A stretch of DNA of 46,436 nt, taken from the NCBI GenBank assembly GCA_028280105.1, contig JANQML010000217.1, forward strand, positions 1 to 46,436, written 5' to 3'. Positions 35,588 through 43,345 of the stretch are shown here, piece by piece. This DNA comes from Desulfobacula sp. (lineage in GTDB: Bacteria > Desulfobacterota > Desulfobacteria > Desulfobacterales > Desulfobacteraceae). The position numbers and the translations under genes were made by a program. The first letter of the stretch is position 1. The number at the start of each line of letters is the position of its first letter. The notes beneath the pieces were generated by a model. That model was given only the letters and a program-made list of their open reading frames with translations. It was not told where the DNA came from and ran no database searches.

Positions 35588-35842
35588 TTAATCCGATTCC
35601 AATAGTGTGGGAATTTTTTTTGATGCCGGGATCTTTTTGATCCGATACTCCAGCCGGAAGGCGTCTTGTTTGGAAAGATCCGACCGGCAGGCTGCCAGGG
35701 TGACAGGAAGCCGGGATCGTGTATACTTGGATGCACGACCCCGGTTGTGTTGGATAATACGGCTTTCAATATTTTTGGTGACCCCGCAATACAGGGTGTT
35801 GTCACAGCATTTTAACAGGTAGACGGACCAGGTTTCAGGCAT
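35588..35842 (-). CDS. GIY-YIG nuclease-fold protein (UPF0213/YhbQ type)
   Basis: An 84-residue single-domain GIY-YIG protein. The signature appears as WSVYLLKCCDNTLYCGVTKN (VYL and YCG in place of GIY and YIG), followed by IESRIIQHNRGRASKYTRSRLPV and EYRIKKIPASKK, as in YhbQ/UPF0213. Such proteins have the fold of DNA nucleases; the cellular role is not settled. It overlaps the 3' end of the HU/IHF gene by 8 bp, so the two are co-transcribed. Confidence 0.9.
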   Translation of the reverse strand: MPETWSVYLLKCCDNTLYCGVTKNIESRIIQHNRGRASKYTRSRLPVTLAACRSDLSKQDAFRLEYRIKKIPASKKIPTLLESD

Positions 35843-36125
35843 CTGTCTTGTTCATGGCATCCCGCAGCTTGCCGGAGCACTTGAAGGTAACCACCCGCCG
35901 CTTATCAAGAATCATTTCATCTCCTGTGGCCGGGTTTCTTCCTTTTCTTGCCGCTTTTTCATTGATCTGAAACTTGCCGAAACCGGTAATCATCACTTCC
36001 TCTCCGGAAGCCAGGGAAGATTTTACAATCTCAAGCAGAATTTCAACAGTCTCTTTGGCCTGGGCGGGTTTGAGAATCTCTTTCTCACTAATCTTTTCAA
36101 TGATGTCTGTTTTATTCAGGGTCAA
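35835..36125 (-). CDS. HU/IHF-family DNA-bending protein
   Basis: About 96 residues from the preferred start, typical for this family. LTLNKTDIIEKISEKEIL begins the helical part, GEEVMITGFGKFQINEKAARKGRNPATGDEMI is the beta-arm with the RNP motif that enters the DNA minor groove, and RRVVTFKCSGKLRDAMN the end; the pattern is closer to IHF-alpha than to HU. The start is set at TTG 36125 because AAAGGA lies about 10 nt upstream and homologues begin here; an ATG at 36191 in frame would add 22 unrelated residues. It is the first gene of the small operon with GIY-YIG and YheU. Confidence 0.85.
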   Translation of the reverse strand: MTLNKTDIIEKISEKEILKPAQAKETVEILLEIVKSSLASGEEVMITGFGKFQINEKAARKGRNPATGDEMILDKRRVVTFKCSGKLRDAMNKTDA

Positions 36126-36317
36126 AACGCATGTGTCCTTTTCATTAAGATTTACATATAATTTCATACAACTATCTACGCTCACCGGCAAATAATGTCA
36201 AGAGGAGTTATCGCACATACCTTGTAATGAATCGTGTTTTTTTTTATCATCAATCATGCTAATAAAAAGCTTTTCTGTGTATTAAATGCCACATATTCAT
36301 CCTTTTTTGAAGGCATA

Positions 36318-36363
36318 AAAAAGGGCATTTCCAATTTATCGAGATGAATGGAATGCCCTTTTT
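36318..36363. terminator. Strong bidirectional terminator hairpin
   Basis: Arms AAAAAGGGCATTTCCA (36318-36333) and TGGAATGCCCTTTTT (36349-36363) pair over 15 bp with one bulged base, with A and T tracts on the flanks. It lies between the HU/IHF gene start and structured element A, on the far side of which is the end of metF. It could end the Met/Hdr operon on the minus strand. Confidence 0.8.
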
Positions 36364-36415
36364 ATTCCCTTTTAAACAACAACTTGTTATTTTAATGAAT
36401 AAACCTCATCGTTGC

Positions 36416-36536
36416 AAAAAGCGTTAAGGTTCCAGCTTCAAGGCGCCAAGGTTGCCGCTGTAGTAATCTACCGCAAAACATTGGGAACGAAGAAGATGGA
36501 ATCTTCACGCTTTTCCCAAAGGGTAAGAATTTGTAA
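36416..36536. repeat. Structured element, copy A
   Basis: Closing arms at 36416-36433 and 36498-36514 (AAAGCG/CGCTTT, AAG/CTT, TTCC/GGAA) form a stem of about 16 bp with one mismatch. Inside are CTTC/GAAG, CCAA/TTGG (36446-36449/36481-36484) and a hairpin GTAG/CTAC (36460-36463/36468-36471) flanked by GCT and CGCAAA. A CCCAAAGGGT run and AATTTGTAA follow. The same plan is seen at 46314-46429 with other bases in the stems. No other gene is visible in 36192-36707. Confidence 0.6.
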
Positions 36537-36707
36537 AAAAAGATGAAATGGCGGAACCCACTTATGATGAAGTCTTGAAAGCGTCTTTAAATTCAAAGCT
36601 TTTTTTGTATCGTCAAGTGATTTCATCTTTTATGATAAAATTTTTATGCAACGTTGAGGTAAAGTTAACTATGGTAATGTCGTGTGCCGATAATCACAAC
36701 AACCGCA

Positions 36708-37640
36708 TTAAACCGAGGGACGGGGAAGTACCTTTGCCCTTTCCGCAATTTCAGGCACTTTATGTTCCCACTCAATGGCCATCATATGAACCCCTGCCAC
36801 CCCTTCCATCTCTTTGAACTCTTCGACCTGTTCAAGGGCAAATTTAATGCCTTCTTCAGCCTGGTCCTTTTTGTCCACGCCTTTAAGCCGTTTGATCAAC
36901 GAGTCGGGAATGTCCATTCCCGGAACGAATTTGGACATAAAATTGGCCATTCCGGCGTTTTTCATGGGCGTGACACCTGCCAGAATATAACATTTTTCAT
37001 GCAGCCCCATATCCACGGTTTTTTTCATAAAATCCCTGAATTTTTCCATGTTGAAAATACACTGGGTCTGGATAAAGTCCGCCCCGGCCTTGATTTTGGT
37101 TGCCAGACGGTGAACCCTGAATTCATACGGGTCGGCAAACGGATTACAGGCCGCGCCAACAAACATCCGGGGCGGCACGTCAATCTCTTCGCCATTTAGA
37201 AATTTGCCTTCATCACGCATCATTCTGACCATATCGATCAACTGCATGGAATCCAGGTCATGGACATTTTTGGCCTCCGGATGGTTGCCAAAGGACTGGT
37301 GGTCCCCGGACAGGCAGAGCATATTCCGGATCCCCAGGGCATAGGCCCCTAAAACATCCCCCATCATGGCCAGGCGGTTGCGGTCCCTGCAGACCATCTG
37401 AAAGTTGGGTTCCAGGCCCTCTTCCAGCATCAGGGCTGAACCGGCAATGGAAGACATCCGGACCACGGCGGTCTGATTATCTGTCATGTTCACGGCATCC
37501 ACATTGCCCTTAAGATATTTAAATTTTTCTTTTAAATGCTCTACATTGGCGCCCTTAGGAGGACCGCATTCTCCTGTAAACGCAAAATGGCCGGCTTTTA
37601 AAATCTTTTCAAGATTACTTCCCGATTTGAGTTCACTCAT
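36708..37640 (-). CDS. metF: Methylenetetrahydrofolate reductase (MetF)
   Basis: A 310-residue MetF-family protein: FTGECGPPKGANVEHLKEK with the catalytic Glu of the N-terminal strand, VDAVNMTDNQTAVVRMSSI, CRDRNRLAMMGDVLGAYALG, MLCLSGDHQ, and the C-terminal GVTPMKNAGMANFM. It interconverts methylene- and methyl-tetrahydrofolate in the methyl branch of the Wood-Ljungdahl pathway. As in other anaerobes it is next to a MetV-type partner and Hdr genes, so electrons probably come from the Hdr/MvhD complex rather than directly from NAD(P)H. AAAGGGAG precedes the ATG. It is the last gene of the operon that begins at 46117. Confidence 0.92.
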   Translation of the reverse strand: MSELKSGSNLEKILKAGHFAFTGECGPPKGANVEHLKEKFKYLKGNVDAVNMTDNQTAVVRMSSIAGSALMLEEGLEPNFQMVCRDRNRLAMMGDVLGAYALGIRNMLCLSGDHQSFGNHPEAKNVHDLDSMQLIDMVRMMRDEGKFLNGEEIDVPPRMFVGAACNPFADPYEFRVHRLATKIKAGADFIQTQCIFNMEKFRDFMKKTVDMGLHEKCYILAGVTPMKNAGMANFMSKFVPGMDIPDSLIKRLKGVDKKDQAEEGIKFALEQVEEFKEMEGVAGVHMMAIEWEHKVPEIAERAKVLPRPSV

Positions 37641-37658
37641 TTTGGGTCTCCCTTTTGG

Positions 37659-38336
37659 TTAAATATTTCCCTGGATCAGTTCTTCCCTGATACTCTTTCT
37701 CGGGCCACCGTCCCGGGCCGTTTTCCAGTTCTTGGCCGGTTTAACGCCCAACACATCCTCTATCTGCCCCTGATCCATTTTCTTTCTGACAATGGAATCC
37801 CATATACATTCGGTATCTTTGTTGATTTCACAGCTTCCGCCGGACGACCCGCCGCAGGGCCCGTGGAGCAGGCTTTTGGCACACCGGGCAATCGGGCAGA
37901 GCCCGCCGAATTTATGAATCCCGCAGGTCCCGCAACCGGCACAGCGTTCTTCCCAGATTCCGTGATCGGTGGCCCCGCCGAAAAAAGTCGTGTCCACCGT
38001 CGGGTAAAAGACCTGATCGGTGTACATCTCCGAGAGAAACTGGGGGCCCACGCCGCAGGCCATGGAGAGAACCGCCTCATAATCTGCCACGGTTTCACTG
38101 ATCTGCTCGACATACTCTTTGTCGCACTGCCGCTCCAGCACCCGGGTGTCGATCTCTATCTTTCCGCCTTCTTTTTGCCGGGCGATCTTCATGGTGGATG
38201 CCAGAATCTCAACCTCTTTTGCTCCCCCGACATTACAAACGGTAACGCACCCTTTACATCCGACGATGAGAATCTTTTTATTGTCCGCAACCATCGCCAT
38301 AATCTCATCCAGAGACTTACGATCTGCAACTATCAT
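37659..38336 (-). CDS. metV: MetV-type zinc/iron-sulfur partner of MetF
   Basis: A 225-residue protein of the family named methylenetetrahydrofolate reductase C-terminal domain. Two Cys clusters are visible: VGCKGCVTVCNVGG near residue 25 and ERCAGCGTCGIHKFGGLCPIARCAK near 130-155, followed by SLLHGPCGGSSGG. In acetogens the MetFV pair is the core of methylenetetrahydrofolate reductase, MetV carrying an iron-sulfur cluster and zinc. GAGGTG lies before the ATG, and metF starts 18 bp downstream. Role assigned from family and gene order. Confidence 0.88.
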   Translation of the reverse strand: MIVADRKSLDEIMAMVADNKKILIVGCKGCVTVCNVGGAKEVEILASTMKIARQKEGGKIEIDTRVLERQCDKEYVEQISETVADYEAVLSMACGVGPQFLSEMYTDQVFYPTVDTTFFGGATDHGIWEERCAGCGTCGIHKFGGLCPIARCAKSLLHGPCGGSSGGSCEINKDTECIWDSIVRKKMDQGQIEDVLGVKPAKNWKTARDGGPRKSIREELIQGNI

Positions 38337-38417
38337 GTTTCACCTCTATTTTTAATTTTGCCGAGATCCGGCCGGAATCAACCGACCGGGATCCCCGTGC
38401 AATGTGGTTTATATCCG

Positions 38418-38843
38418 TCAGGCCGCATCATTTTTTTTTACCGGTGTCGGTCCGAGAGCCGTTATCTTTTCAGCCATTTCATTGGCAATTTCGGCAAACC
38501 GGGCCCCTTGGGCGGAACTCAGATTATACATCTGCATCCGTTCCGGGTCGACGCCTATCTCCGTCAGCGTCCGCCGGACATATTCAACCTTTTTCCGGGC
38601 CTTAAGGTTTCCGGCGATATAATGGCATTCGCCTTCCAGGCAGCCGGCCACATAGACACCGTCTGCCCCGTCTTCAAAGGCATTGAGAAGATGAATAATG
38701 TCCACCCGTCCGGTACACGGTAACTGAATGATCTTTACATTTGCAGGATATGACAATCTCATGGAACCTGCCAGGTCCCCGGCTGCATACGCTCAATACT
38801 GGCAGCAAAAAGCAATGATCCTGGGTTCAAATTCTTGGGTCAT
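38418..38843 (-). CDS. mvhD: MvhD-type hydrogenase/Hdr delta subunit, selenoprotein (UGA at codon 17)
   Basis: Read through the TGA at 38795-38793, this gives a 141-residue MvhD/FrhD-family protein: TQEFEPRIIAFCCQY-U-AYAAGDLAG, then SYPANVKIIQLPCTGRVD and GVYVAGCLEGECHY. The Cys-rich N-terminus binds a 2Fe-2S cluster, and Sec in place of Cys at this site is known in the family. GGAGG precedes the ATG at 38843; starting at the methionine after the UGA (38762) would lose the cluster ligands. MvhD passes electrons between HdrA and its donors or acceptors. A SECIS-like hairpin lies 19 nt after the UGA. It is flanked by hdrA upstream and metV downstream. Confidence 0.93.
38763..38779 (-). promoter_or_regulatory. 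SECIS-like hairpin in mvhD
   Basis: On the mRNA GGGACC and GGUUCC pair (one G-U) around the loop UGGCA, which begins 19 nt after the UGA. Confidence 0.7.
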
Positions 38844-38883
38844 GATCAACCTCCGTTTGTCCTGAACTTGTTTTGATTTTCAT

Positions 38884-41800
38884 CTAAGACACCTCTTCAA
38901 CCTCAAACAAGGCATCGGTTTTGGCGATAATCTGCTTATCTGTAAAATGATTGAGATGGATGGCCTTGCCCGGACATTCCCCCACACAGGCACCGCATCC
39001 GTGGCATTCCGACGGATCTATGACAGCATAGCCGTCCTCATGGATATAGGGAATCTCATAGGGGCAGGTCCTGACACAGGTCAGGCAAACCGCACATTTC
39101 TCTCTGGTCACCTCGGCCACAACACCGCCCACCATGAGCGAATCCCGGCTTAGGATGGTCATGGCCCGGGCCACGGCAGCCCGTGCCTGGGCAATACTCT
39201 CTTCCAGGGGTTTGGGGTAATGGGCCAGGCCGGCCACAAATAGGCCGTCGGATGCAAAATCGACCGGCCGCAGCTTGGCGTGGGCCTCCACCAGGAATCC
39301 CTCACTGTTCACCGGCACTTTGAATTTTTCAAACAAAGCCTTGTTGTCGCCCGGCTGAATGCCCGCTGCCAGTACCACCAGATCCGGGTTGATCTTGACT
39401 TCCATTTGAAGCACGTGATCGATGACAGTAAATTCAAGATCGTTATTGCTGTTCTTTCTTAGTTCGGGCATCTTTTCAAGGTCATACCGTATGAACAGAA
39501 CCCCCATGGCACGGGCCTCCTTATAAACGTCTTCCCGGAATCCATAGGACCTGAGATCCCGATAGACCACATAGACCCGTTTGCGCCTGTCTTTTTTCTT
39601 TAAGGCCAGGGCGCTTTTTAAACTATGCGTGCAGCAGATCTTTGAACAGAACGGATTTTCATCGTTCCGTGATCCCACACACTGGACAAAGACAACGGAT
39701 TTGGCTGCATCCAACCGCGGATCATCTTCCCGCAGTGCCGCATCCATATCCAGGTGGGTCATCACGTTGGGTTCTTCACCGTACAGGAATTCTTTCGGCC
39801 TGTATTCGGTTCCGCCCGTGGCAAGGACGGTTGCACCGTGTTCGATGGGAACCGTTTCCCCCCCGTCATTGGGTGTGACCCGGGTGACAAAATTACCCAT
39901 GGATCCGGTGGTGGCCGTCACCTGGGAATCCAGATGGACTGAAATGCGGGAGTGTGATGTTACGGACCGGATCAGCCGGTCCAGGTAATCCCGGATCGGT
40001 TCTCCCTGCCAGGTGGCATTCAGCTGTTTTGCAATACCGCCCAATCCCCCTGTTTTCTCTACCAGGTGGACGTCAACGCCCTGATCGGCGGCCGTAAGTG
40101 CGGCTTCCATACCGGCGGCACCGCCGCCCACAATCAGAACGGATTTTTTAATGGGCAGGCTGACCTGGTGCAGGGGCTCAATAAACGCCGCTTTGGCCAC
40201 AGCCATGCGGACCAGATCTTTGGCCTTTGTCGTGGCCACTTCCGAGTCTGCCATATGGACCCAGGTGTTCTGATCCCGGATATTGGCCATTTCAAACAGA
40301 TACTTGTTCAGCCCGGCGTCCCGGATGGTCTCCTGGAACAGGGGTTCATGGGTTCTGGGCGAACAGGCCGCCACAACAATCCGGTTGAGTTTGTGTTCGG
40401 CAATCACCTCTTTCATGTGATCCTGGGAATCCTGGGAACAGGTAAACAACTTATCTTCCACATGAACCACATAGGGCAGTTTAGACGCGTAATCCCGGAC
40501 AGCCGGCACATCGGCCACCCCCCCGATGTTGATTCCGCAGTTGCAGACCCAGACACCGATTCTGGGGGCCTGTCCTGTAAAGTCATGTTCCGGCGGCAGG
40601 TCTTTGGTTCGTGTCATGGCCCACCGCTGATCCGCCATGGTGCTGGTGGCCGTTGCCGCCGCCGCCGATGCCTCCATCACCGATGAGGGGATATCTTTGG
40701 GCTCCTGGAATGCCCCGCAGACGTAGATCCCCTCACGGCTGGTATGCACCGGGCTCAAATTGTCCGTTTTTGCAAACCCGTGTTCATTGAGATCAATCCC
40801 CACTTTTTCCGCTAACTGGCGGGCGTCTTTGTTCGGGGACAGCCCCACGGACAGGACGACCATGTCAAAGATCTCTTCCACGGTGTTTCCGGCTTCGGTG
40901 GCATAAACGATCCGATAGGTGTCGCCCGGCTCCGGGAATACGGAATGGATTCGTGAGCGGACAAACCGGACACCGTTATCATCTGCCGCCCGGATATTGT
41001 ACTTATCAAATTCCTTTCCATGGGTTCTCATGTCCATGAAAAAGATGGCGCAATCCAGATCGGCGCCATTGTGTTCCTTGGCGATAATGGCCTGCTTGTT
41101 GGCATACATGCAGCAGACCCCGGAGCAATAGGAGTGATCGCCTTTGTTGATATCTCTTGAGCCCACACATTGGAGCCAGGCAATCTTTTTGGGTTCCTCG
41201 TTGTCCGACGGCCGGACCAGATGGCCGCCATAGGGGCCCGAGGCGGACAAAATTCGTTCAAACTCCACACTGGTCATCACATTGGGGCTGTGCCCGTAAC
41301 AATAGGTGACCATCTGGGTGGGTTCAAAGGGGGTAAATCCGGGTGCCATAATAACGGCCCCCACATTGACGGTATGTTTCCGGCCCGTCAGGGAATGGTC
41401 CACGGCATCGGCCATACAGGCGTCCACACACTGCATACATTCGGAACAATATCCACAGTTCAGACACCGGGCCGCCTCTTTTTGCCCTTCCTCGCGTCCA
41501 TACCCCAGCTCCACCTCTTTAAAATTACCGGCACGGGCGGCAATTTCCAGCTCCGGCATCTTATAGCGGGCCTCGGTCTCCATCTCTTCGTCCACCGGCC
41601 TGAACACGGGATTTTCCACAGTGGGGATCTCCCGGCCCTCTGCCATATCCACTCCGGTCAGGTAGCGGTGAATGGATTCAGCCGCTTCCATACCCGCTCC
41701 GATGGCGGCAATGGCCACACTGGGTCCGGTCTGAAGATCCCCGCCTGCAAAGACCCCTTCCATATCGGTTTCAAGTGTCACCGGATGGACTTCCGTGGTA

Positions 41801-43326
41801 TCCCATTTGCTGATCTTGACCCCTGTCAGCGCTTCCAGACCGGACAGGTCCGGCCGCTGGCCAATGGCCGGGATGAGCTGATCGATCTCAATATCGTATT
41901 CTGATCCGGGAACGGGCACCGGCCGTCTTCTGCCCGAAGAATCCGGCTCACCCAGCTCCATCCGGATGACACGAAGGGCTTTGACCCGGCCCGCGTCCGC
42001 CAGTATCTCCTGGGGAGCGGCAAGGTATTCAATTCGGGTCCCTTCATCTTCAGCCGCGCAGATCTCCTCTTCCCATGCCGGCATCTCTTTTCTGGTCCTG
42101 CGGTAGAGGATGGTGGTCTCTTCGGCGCCCATGCGAATGGCCGACCTGGCCACATCAATGGCCACATTTCCGCCGCCGATGATGGCCACTTTTTTCCCGA
42201 CCGCTGTTTTCCCGGTCAGGTTGAGTTCCCTTAAGAAATCCACTCCCTGGCGGACACCGTCCAGTTCCTCTCCGGGAATTCCCAGGGAGATCCCCTTGTG
42301 GGCACCCAGACCTAAAAAGACGGCGTCATATCCGTCGGATTTAAGTCCTTCAACCGTAATATCCTTACCCAGCATCTTATTGTACTGAATTTCAACCCCC
42401 AGGTTGGTGACCACCTCGATATCCTTGTCCAGAACTTCAGGAGGCAGCCGGTGATCCGGGATCCCCACCCGGAGCATTCCCCCGGCCTGTGGCAACGCCT
42501 CAAATATAGTCGAATCCACCCCTTTTTTCGCCAGGTGGTATCCGGCAGACAGCCCGGCCGGTCCCGATCCGATGATCGCCACTTTTTTACCGATTTTAGG
42601 CGCACATTTAATCTCGACTTTCCTCGGGTCGTAAGAATCGGCCGCCAGCCGTTTTAAATCCCTGATGGCAACCGGATCATCCACCTGGCATCGACGGCAG
42701 GCATCCTCGCATTCATGGGGGCAGACCCTGCCCAGGACACCCGGCAGGGGCAACTGTTCCATGATGATTTCAAGGGATTCCTTGTACTTGCCCTCTTTAA
42801 CCATCTGGACATATCCCTGGACATTGAGACCGGCAGGACAGGTCAGACGACAGGGGGCGGTATCTTTTTTTTCAATGGCAAACCCCGACGGCATGGCCTG
42901 GGGATAGAGTTTAAACGCCGCCTTTCTGTCACGAAGATTTTCATCAAACTCACTGGGCAGATCCACGGGACAGATCTTTTCGCATTCGCCGCAGGCCGTA
43001 CATTTTTCAAGATCGATAAACCGGGGCTCTTCTTTTAACGTGACCGTGAAATCACCCACTTTCCCCTGGATGTCTTCCACCTGGGTCATGGTCATCAATT
43101 CAATGTTCAGGTGCCGCCCGGCTTCCACCAGCTTTGGAGAGATAATACACATGGAGCAGTCATTGGTGGGAAAGGTCTTGTCCAGTTGTGCCATTGTTCC
43201 GCCAATCGCTGTGTTTTTATCCACCAGATATACCAGATATCCTGAATCTGCTAAGTCCAAAGACGCCTGGATACCGGCAATGCCGGCACCGACGACCATT
43301 ACGGACCCTTTACCGTTTTGGGCCAT
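38884..43326 (-). CDS. hdrA: HdrA-GltD-HdrA fusion, multi-flavin heterodisulfide-reductase-type oxidoreductase
   Basis: A 1480-residue fusion. Residues 1-150: HdrA-type FAD domain (VVGAGIAGIQASLDLADSG, DCSMCIISPKL) with a ferredoxin motif (CTACGECEKICP). Residues about 155-600: an inserted GltD/NfnB-like module with Cys-rich start (CRLTCPAGLNVQGY, GRVCPHECEDACRR), FAD motif near 249 (IIGSGPAGLSAGYHL) and NAD(P)H motif near 384 (IIGGGNVAIDVARSA). Near 620 comes CLNCGYCSECMQC, then the rest of the first HdrA. From about 920 a second HdrA: VCNCGINIGG, FAD motif near 1062 (IVGGGAAGMEAALTAADQG), and two ferredoxin motifs at the end (near 1408 and 1440). A normal HdrA has about 650 residues and one FAD. 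AAGGAGGG precedes the ATG. It could accept NAD(P)H and bifurcate or confurcate electrons. Confidence 0.9.
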   Translation of the reverse strand: MAQNGKGSVMVVGAGIAGIQASLDLADSGYLVYLVDKNTAIGGTMAQLDKTFPTNDCSMCIISPKLVEAGRHLNIELMTMTQVEDIQGKVGDFTVTLKEEPRFIDLEKCTACGECEKICPVDLPSEFDENLRDRKAAFKLYPQAMPSGFAIEKKDTAPCRLTCPAGLNVQGYVQMVKEGKYKESLEIIMEQLPLPGVLGRVCPHECEDACRRCQVDDPVAIRDLKRLAADSYDPRKVEIKCAPKIGKKVAIIGSGPAGLSAGYHLAKKGVDSTIFEALPQAGGMLRVGIPDHRLPPEVLDKDIEVVTNLGVEIQYNKMLGKDITVEGLKSDGYDAVFLGLGAHKGISLGIPGEELDGVRQGVDFLRELNLTGKTAVGKKVAIIGGGNVAIDVARSAIRMGAEETTILYRRTRKEMPAWEEEICAAEDEGTRIEYLAAPQEILADAGRVKALRVIRMELGEPDSSGRRRPVPVPGSEYDIEIDQLIPAIGQRPDLSGLEALTGVKISKWDTTEVHPVTLETDMEGVFAGGDLQTGPSVAIAAIGAGMEAAESIHRYLTGVDMAEGREIPTVENPVFRPVDEEMETEARYKMPELEIAARAGNFKEVELGYGREEGQKEAARCLNCGYCSECMQCVDACMADAVDHSLTGRKHTVNVGAVIMAPGFTPFEPTQMVTYCYGHSPNVMTSVEFERILSASGPYGGHLVRPSDNEEPKKIAWLQCVGSRDINKGDHSYCSGVCCMYANKQAIIAKEHNGADLDCAIFFMDMRTHGKEFDKYNIRAADDNGVRFVRSRIHSVFPEPGDTYRIVYATEAGNTVEEIFDMVVLSVGLSPNKDARQLAEKVGIDLNEHGFAKTDNLSPVHTSREGIYVCGAFQEPKDIPSSVMEASAAAATATSTMADQRWAMTRTKDLPPEHDFTGQAPRIGVWVCNCGINIGGVADVPAVRDYASKLPYVVHVEDKLFTCSQDSQDHMKEVIAEHKLNRIVVAACSPRTHEPLFQETIRDAGLNKYLFEMANIRDQNTWVHMADSEVATTKAKDLVRMAVAKAAFIEPLHQVSLPIKKSVLIVGGGAAGMEAALTAADQGVDVHLVEKTGGLGGIAKQLNATWQGEPIRDYLDRLIRSVTSHSRISVHLDSQVTATTGSMGNFVTRVTPNDGGETVPIEHGATVLATGGTEYRPKEFLYGEEPNVMTHLDMDAALREDDPRLDAAKSVVFVQCVGSRNDENPFCSKICCTHSLKSALALKKKDRRKRVYVVYRDLRSYGFREDVYKEARAMGVLFIRYDLEKMPELRKNSNNDLEFTVIDHVLQMEVKINPDLVVLAAGIQPGDNKALFEKFKVPVNSEGFLVEAHAKLRPVDFASDGLFVAGLAHYPKPLEESIAQARAAVARAMTILSRDSLMVGGVVAEVTREKCAVCLTCVRTCPYEIPYIHEDGYAVIDPSECHGCGACVGECPGKAIHLNHFTDKQIIAKTDALFEVEEVS

Positions 43327-43345
43327 TTTAGGAACCCTCCTTTAT

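Noticed and set aside
36416-36536. Element A as a c-di-GMP, cobalamin, SAM or TPP riboswitch, or as an integron attC site
   Set aside because: The conserved cores of those classes are not present. GTTAGGC in copy B resembles an attC core, but it is missing in copy A and has no partner core in the right place.
41170-41904. Long plus-strand frame opposite the HdrA fusion (and others in 39000-43000)
   Set aside because: The minus strand encodes unambiguous flavoprotein and ferredoxin motifs throughout; the opposite frames show no family features and no ribosome sites.
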